Of a DNA stretch of 23,968 bases, positions 21,042 to 23,968 are shown one piece after another. The translations under genes and the position numbers were made by a program. The DNA is from Clostridiales bacterium (GTDB lineage: Bacteria; Bacillota; Clostridia; Oscillospirales; Acutalibacteraceae): contig JAAVYX010000057.1 in NCBI GenBank assembly GCA_022791355.1, forward strand, positions 1 through 23,968, read 5' to 3'. The notes below the pieces were generated by a model. That model was not told the DNA's origin and made no database searches. It saw only the letters and a program-made list of their open reading frames with translations. The first letter of the stretch is position 1. Every line of letters starts with the position of its first letter.

Positions 21042-23639
21042 TCACAGGATATATTTTTTGAGCAGAGAAACCACTTCATCCAGGTTGATCGGCTTTGAGG
21101 TGTGGGCGTTCATGCCGCTGTCCAAGCATCGTTTGATGTCCTCGGGAAATGCGTCGGCTGTCATGGCGATAATAGGAATGGTCTGCGCATCCGGACGGTT
21201 TAAAGCGCGAATTTTTTCGGTAGCTTCATAACCGCCCATAACGGGCATGCGTACATCCATCAGAATGGCGTCATAGTAACCCCGCTCAGAGGCCTGGAAC
21301 TTTTCCAAACAGATTTGTCCGTTCTCTGCCCATTCCAAATCCATCCCGATATTAGACAGCAGCTCCTCCAGTATCTCCCAATTCAACTCATTGTCCTCGG
21401 CAACCAGCATACGCCGCCCGGATAAATCCGTATTTTTGTCCGTCTTTTCCTGCGTTTCCTCCATGCCCATATACTTTTTGAGTCCATAGAATAAGGTGGA
21501 TTTAAACAGCGGCTTTGAAATAAAGCCGTTGATGCCCGCCGCTTTGGCCTCCGCTTCAAACTCGCTCCAATCATATGCTGAAATGAGAATAATCGGCATG
21601 TCGGTGCCGATGATGCGCCGAATCTGCTTGGCCACCGAAAGCCCGTCCATACCTGGAAGCTTCCAGTCCAAAAGAACGATCTGATATTCGTCTCGGGCCT
21701 GATGATGTTTTGTAACCAGCTCGATGGCTTTTTCTCCGCTCAGGGTCCAGTCGGCCTGCAGGCCGATAGACTCCAGCGCATCCACAGCCGTACGGCATAA
21801 CATCTCGTCGTCGTCAACCACAAGCATTTTCCATGTGGGGAGCATCATATCGATTTCCTGCGCAGCAGCCTTTTCCAGATCCAAGGTCACATGAAATTCC
21901 GTGCCCTGATGGAGCTCGCTTTCCGCGGTGATAACGCCGCCCATAGCGTCCACAATGTGTTTGGTGATGGCCATACCCAGTCCCGCGCCTTCGGTCTTAT
22001 GAACCCGCGTGCTGTCCGCCCTAGAATAAGAATCAAAAACATGCTTCAGAAACTCTGGGGTCATTCCCGTTCCGTTGTCCGTGACAATCATATGGGTTCG
22101 AACATAGGCGTCGCCCTTTTGAGGGGGGGCCTCCTCCTGAAACAGGGATAACTGTATCGTGCCTCCCTCCTGGGTATACTTGACGGCGTTAGACAGCAAA
22201 TTCAGTAATACCTGATTCAAACGGACGCTGTCGCAGTATACGTTTTCAGCCGTGATATGATCGATATGTACGTTAAAGCTCTGTCCCTTTGCCTTGACCT
22301 GGGTCTGTACAATGCCTACAACCCCCTCCACGACTTCCCGCAGAGAGATCCGCTCAGCAGTCAGGGTCATTTTGCCGCTTTCAATTTTAGACATATCCAG
22401 CACGTCGTTAATCAGCCCCAGCAGATGTTTGCCGGACAGGGTGATTTTCTTGAGACAGTTCTGCACCTGCTCCTTATCGTCAATGTGGGCGGCCGCAATG
22501 GCCGTCATGCCTACAATGGCGTTCATAGGGGTACGGATGTCATGGCTCATATTCGAAAGGAATAAGCTCTTGGCCTTGGTGGCCGCTAAGGCTTCCTGCC
22601 GGGCCGTCTCTAATTCATGGAGCTGCTGACGGGTCATTTTAAAATAAATATAAAAAATGAGCAGCAGGACGACCATGATAACGGCGCAGACCATCATAGT
22701 GGCAACCGTTCGATTCCAATTTAGTTCCTCCACGGTTTCGTTTAGGGCGCCGAAGGGAAGGACGGTGATGAGATGCCATTCGGAATAGGGAAGAGAGGTG
22801 CAATACACCTGCTGGTTGCTCCCGTCCAGACGCAGTACGCCCACATAATTCTGGTTTTTATCCATAGCGGCCGAAAGCTGCTGGACAAAAGTATCGATTT
22901 TCTTCGGATCGTCCGACGTATATCTCTCATACAGGCTGCTGAAATAATCCGCATATTCCGTGTTCACGTCGCTTATGACAAAGCTTCCGTCCCGCCGGAT
23001 AATGTGGGAGTACACCAATGTGTCGTCCTCCTCCGTACCCAGCATGGCGCTGATATAGTCTATGGGAACGGCCGCTACCAAAGCCGCGCTTTTTTTGCCG
23101 TTTTTCATCGGATATCCCGCGCTGACGCCAAATATGACTACTTTGTTGCCGGCCGTGTCGCTGCCTACCGCCACCTTTTTCTCATTGTGCCGCAGCGATT
23201 CGTAAAAAGGCTGTGGATCCGTCAGCTGCATTTGTTCTCCGGTCAGCATCTCCAACTGTCCGTCCTCAGAGCAAAGCGCCAGATAATTAAAGTTTCTAAC
23301 GTCGGACCGGTAAACCAGCTCGTTATATATTTTATCCACGTCATTCGTATCCGCCGGGACAACTTCCACAATCGCAACCGCTTGTTCCAACTTTAAATCG
23401 ATAAGCGTCCGGAAATGAGCGGTAATATGTTCGTTTATGCCGGCCATGTACAAGTCGCCCACTTGGTTAATGGATTTCCTGCTGGCTCCGCTCATATAGT
23501 AACCCAAGCAAACGAACGCTCCTATACTGATAAGCAGAAGCAGGGCAAAGCTACCGATCAGAAAATGTGCTGCATTCCTCTGCCAGATGTAGGTTTTCGC
23601 GCCCTTGCTTTCAGGCTGCCTTTCCTTTCCAATTCGCAT
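21042..23639 (-). CDS. hybrid histidine kinase with two receiver domains
   Basis: An 865-residue membrane sensor kinase. Two membrane segments (about residues 26-48 and 311-335) enclose an extracellular domain of about 260 residues that looks like a Cache-type sensor. The HisKA helix has the phospho-acceptor His366 in NMSHDIRTPMNAIVGM; the ATPase domain has its N box (LLNLLSNAVKYT), DNGTGM and GAGLGMAI. Two receiver domains follow, with Asp658 in LLDWKLPGMDG and Asp795 in LMDVRMPVMGG. No HPt domain is present and no separate response regulator lies next to it. AAGGAGG is 12 or so bases before the ATG, a long spacing. Confidence 0.93.
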   Translation of the reverse strand: MRIGKERQPESKGAKTYIWQRNAAHFLIGSFALLLLISIGAFVCLGYYMSGASRKSINQVGDLYMAGINEHITAHFRTLIDLKLEQAVAIVEVVPADTNDVDKIYNELVYRSDVRNFNYLALCSEDGQLEMLTGEQMQLTDPQPFYESLRHNEKKVAVGSDTAGNKVVIFGVSAGYPMKNGKKSAALVAAVPIDYISAMLGTEEDDTLVYSHIIRRDGSFVISDVNTEYADYFSSLYERYTSDDPKKIDTFVQQLSAAMDKNQNYVGVLRLDGSNQQVYCTSLPYSEWHLITVLPFGALNETVEELNWNRTVATMMVCAVIMVVLLLIFYIYFKMTRQQLHELETARQEALAATKAKSLFLSNMSHDIRTPMNAIVGMTAIAAAHIDDKEQVQNCLKKITLSGKHLLGLINDVLDMSKIESGKMTLTAERISLREVVEGVVGIVQTQVKAKGQSFNVHIDHITAENVYCDSVRLNQVLLNLLSNAVKYTQEGGTIQLSLFQEEAPPQKGDAYVRTHMIVTDNGTGMTPEFLKHVFDSYSRADSTRVHKTEGAGLGMAITKHIVDAMGGVITAESELHQGTEFHVTLDLEKAAAQEIDMMLPTWKMLVVDDDEMLCRTAVDALESIGLQADWTLSGEKAIELVTKHHQARDEYQIVLLDWKLPGMDGLSVAKQIRRIIGTDMPIILISAYDWSEFEAEAKAAGINGFISKPLFKSTLFYGLKKYMGMEETQEKTDKNTDLSGRRMLVAEDNELNWEILEELLSNIGMDLEWAENGQICLEKFQASERGYYDAILMDVRMPVMGGYEATEKIRALNRPDAQTIPIIAMTADAFPEDIKRCLDSGMNAHTSKPINLDEVVSLLKKYIL

Positions 23640-23803
23640 ATGTACACGTTTCCTCCTTGACGGCTTTTATAATCGATTCCTGTATGAGCGCACTTCCCAT
23701 CCCCCGCGCTTTGCGCTAGGAGTTCCGGGCCTTAACTACTGGGACTGGACCTAGAGCATGTCTGCTAGCGTGCAAAGGACATAAAGATTCCCGCTCAACC
23801 CGT

Positions 23804-23834
23804 CTAAGCGAATGGCCAAAGGCTATTCGCTTAG
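23804..23834. repeat. 14-bp palindrome with AAA triloop
   Basis: CTAAGCGAATGGCC (23804-23817) pairs with GGCTATTCGCTTAG (23821-23834) with one G-T wobble around AAA. Stem length, triloop and wobble match the 20-50 palindrome, although the stem sequences differ. Confidence 0.65.
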
Positions 23835-23910
23835 GGGCAGTTTGAAAAATCGGAATTGCCGTCATATTCTATATTCTACACATAAGGGGGTCCACTGCGT
23901 CAAAAATGCT

Positions 23911-23941
23911 GGGAATACACAAAGTATTCCCGCGCTTTTTT
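23911..23941. terminator. terminator-like hairpin at the window end
   Basis: GGGAATAC (23911-23918) pairs with GTATTCCC (23924-23931), loop ACAAA, then GCGC and six T. A-rich sequence flanks the left arm, so it could work on both strands. The gene it would end is not in the window, or lies beyond 23968 on the - strand. Confidence 0.65.
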
Positions 23942-23968
23942 CCTTGTGGCCACTCGTCCTGTGCGAAA

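Larger units (their letters stand above)
23640..23968. other. upstream region of the histidine kinase
   Basis: No gene was recognised. TATAAA-like sequence lies near 23669 on the - strand but with no clear -35. A small GCGC-TTT-GCGC palindrome lies near 23706. The rest holds the 23804-23834 palindrome and the terminator-like hairpin at 23911. Confidence 0.4.

Noticed and set aside
20821..21231. 136-codon + strand frame after the SseB-like gene
   Set aside because: It has no ribosome binding site, and it reads through a perfect bidirectional terminator and into the antisense of the kinase gene.
22773..23396. 207-codon + strand frame over the histidine kinase
   Set aside because: It is antisense to the well-supported sensor domain and has no start signal.

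Overview
The window reads as chromosomal DNA from a fairly GC-rich, spore-forming member of the Clostridia, most like the Oscillospiraceae/Ruminococcaceae group. Evidence: a gerW (ytfJ) sporulation gene behind its usual DUF2953 partner, Firmicutes-type AGGAGG ribosome binding sites, a dockerin-bearing BspA-like leucine-rich-repeat surface protein, and a biotin-dependent carboxyltransferase set. The species is inferred only from gene content. No tRNA, rRNA, insertion sequence, prophage or CRISPR array was seen.

Layout. Positions 1-2191 hold a DUF951 gene and prfA (release factor 1), with two nested inverted-repeat elements beside them. Positions 2192-7302 carry a run of + strand genes: a membrane-anchored amidase, then a tight group of threonylcarbamoyl-AMP synthase (with an odd low-complexity tail), coaE, a lytic transglycosylase and an M18 aminopeptidase. 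After a 660-base gap come DUF2953 and gerW. A D,D-carboxypeptidase on the - strand converges on gerW; hairpins fill the gap between them. At 11005-13584 a strong promoter drives a leader with a G9 run and then a secreted LRR-dockerin gene whose signal peptide is out of frame with its body. Next are an rluB-type pseudouridine synthase and a small GNAT-like protein.

Positions 15305-19285 are the metabolic centre: a carboxyltransferase, a stand-alone biotin carrier and a 5S/OadA-type carboxyltransferase, the three parts of a transcarboxylase. The membrane decarboxylase subunit is absent from the window. The gaps between these three genes are filled by a roughly 180-bp palindromic repeat present in two good copies and one degenerate copy. 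Then come secG, an SseB-like gene, a bidirectional terminator, and a - strand orphan hybrid histidine kinase with two receiver domains.

The points most worth a second look are the modular palindromic repeats around the biotin carrier gene, a scattered set of palindromes with AAA/TTT triloops, the transcarboxylase-like cluster with an altered carboxyltransferase motif, the frameshifted LRR-dockerin gene with its G9 leader, and the repeat-built tail on the Sua5-type enzyme. All function calls rest on motif recognition by eye; no database search was run.
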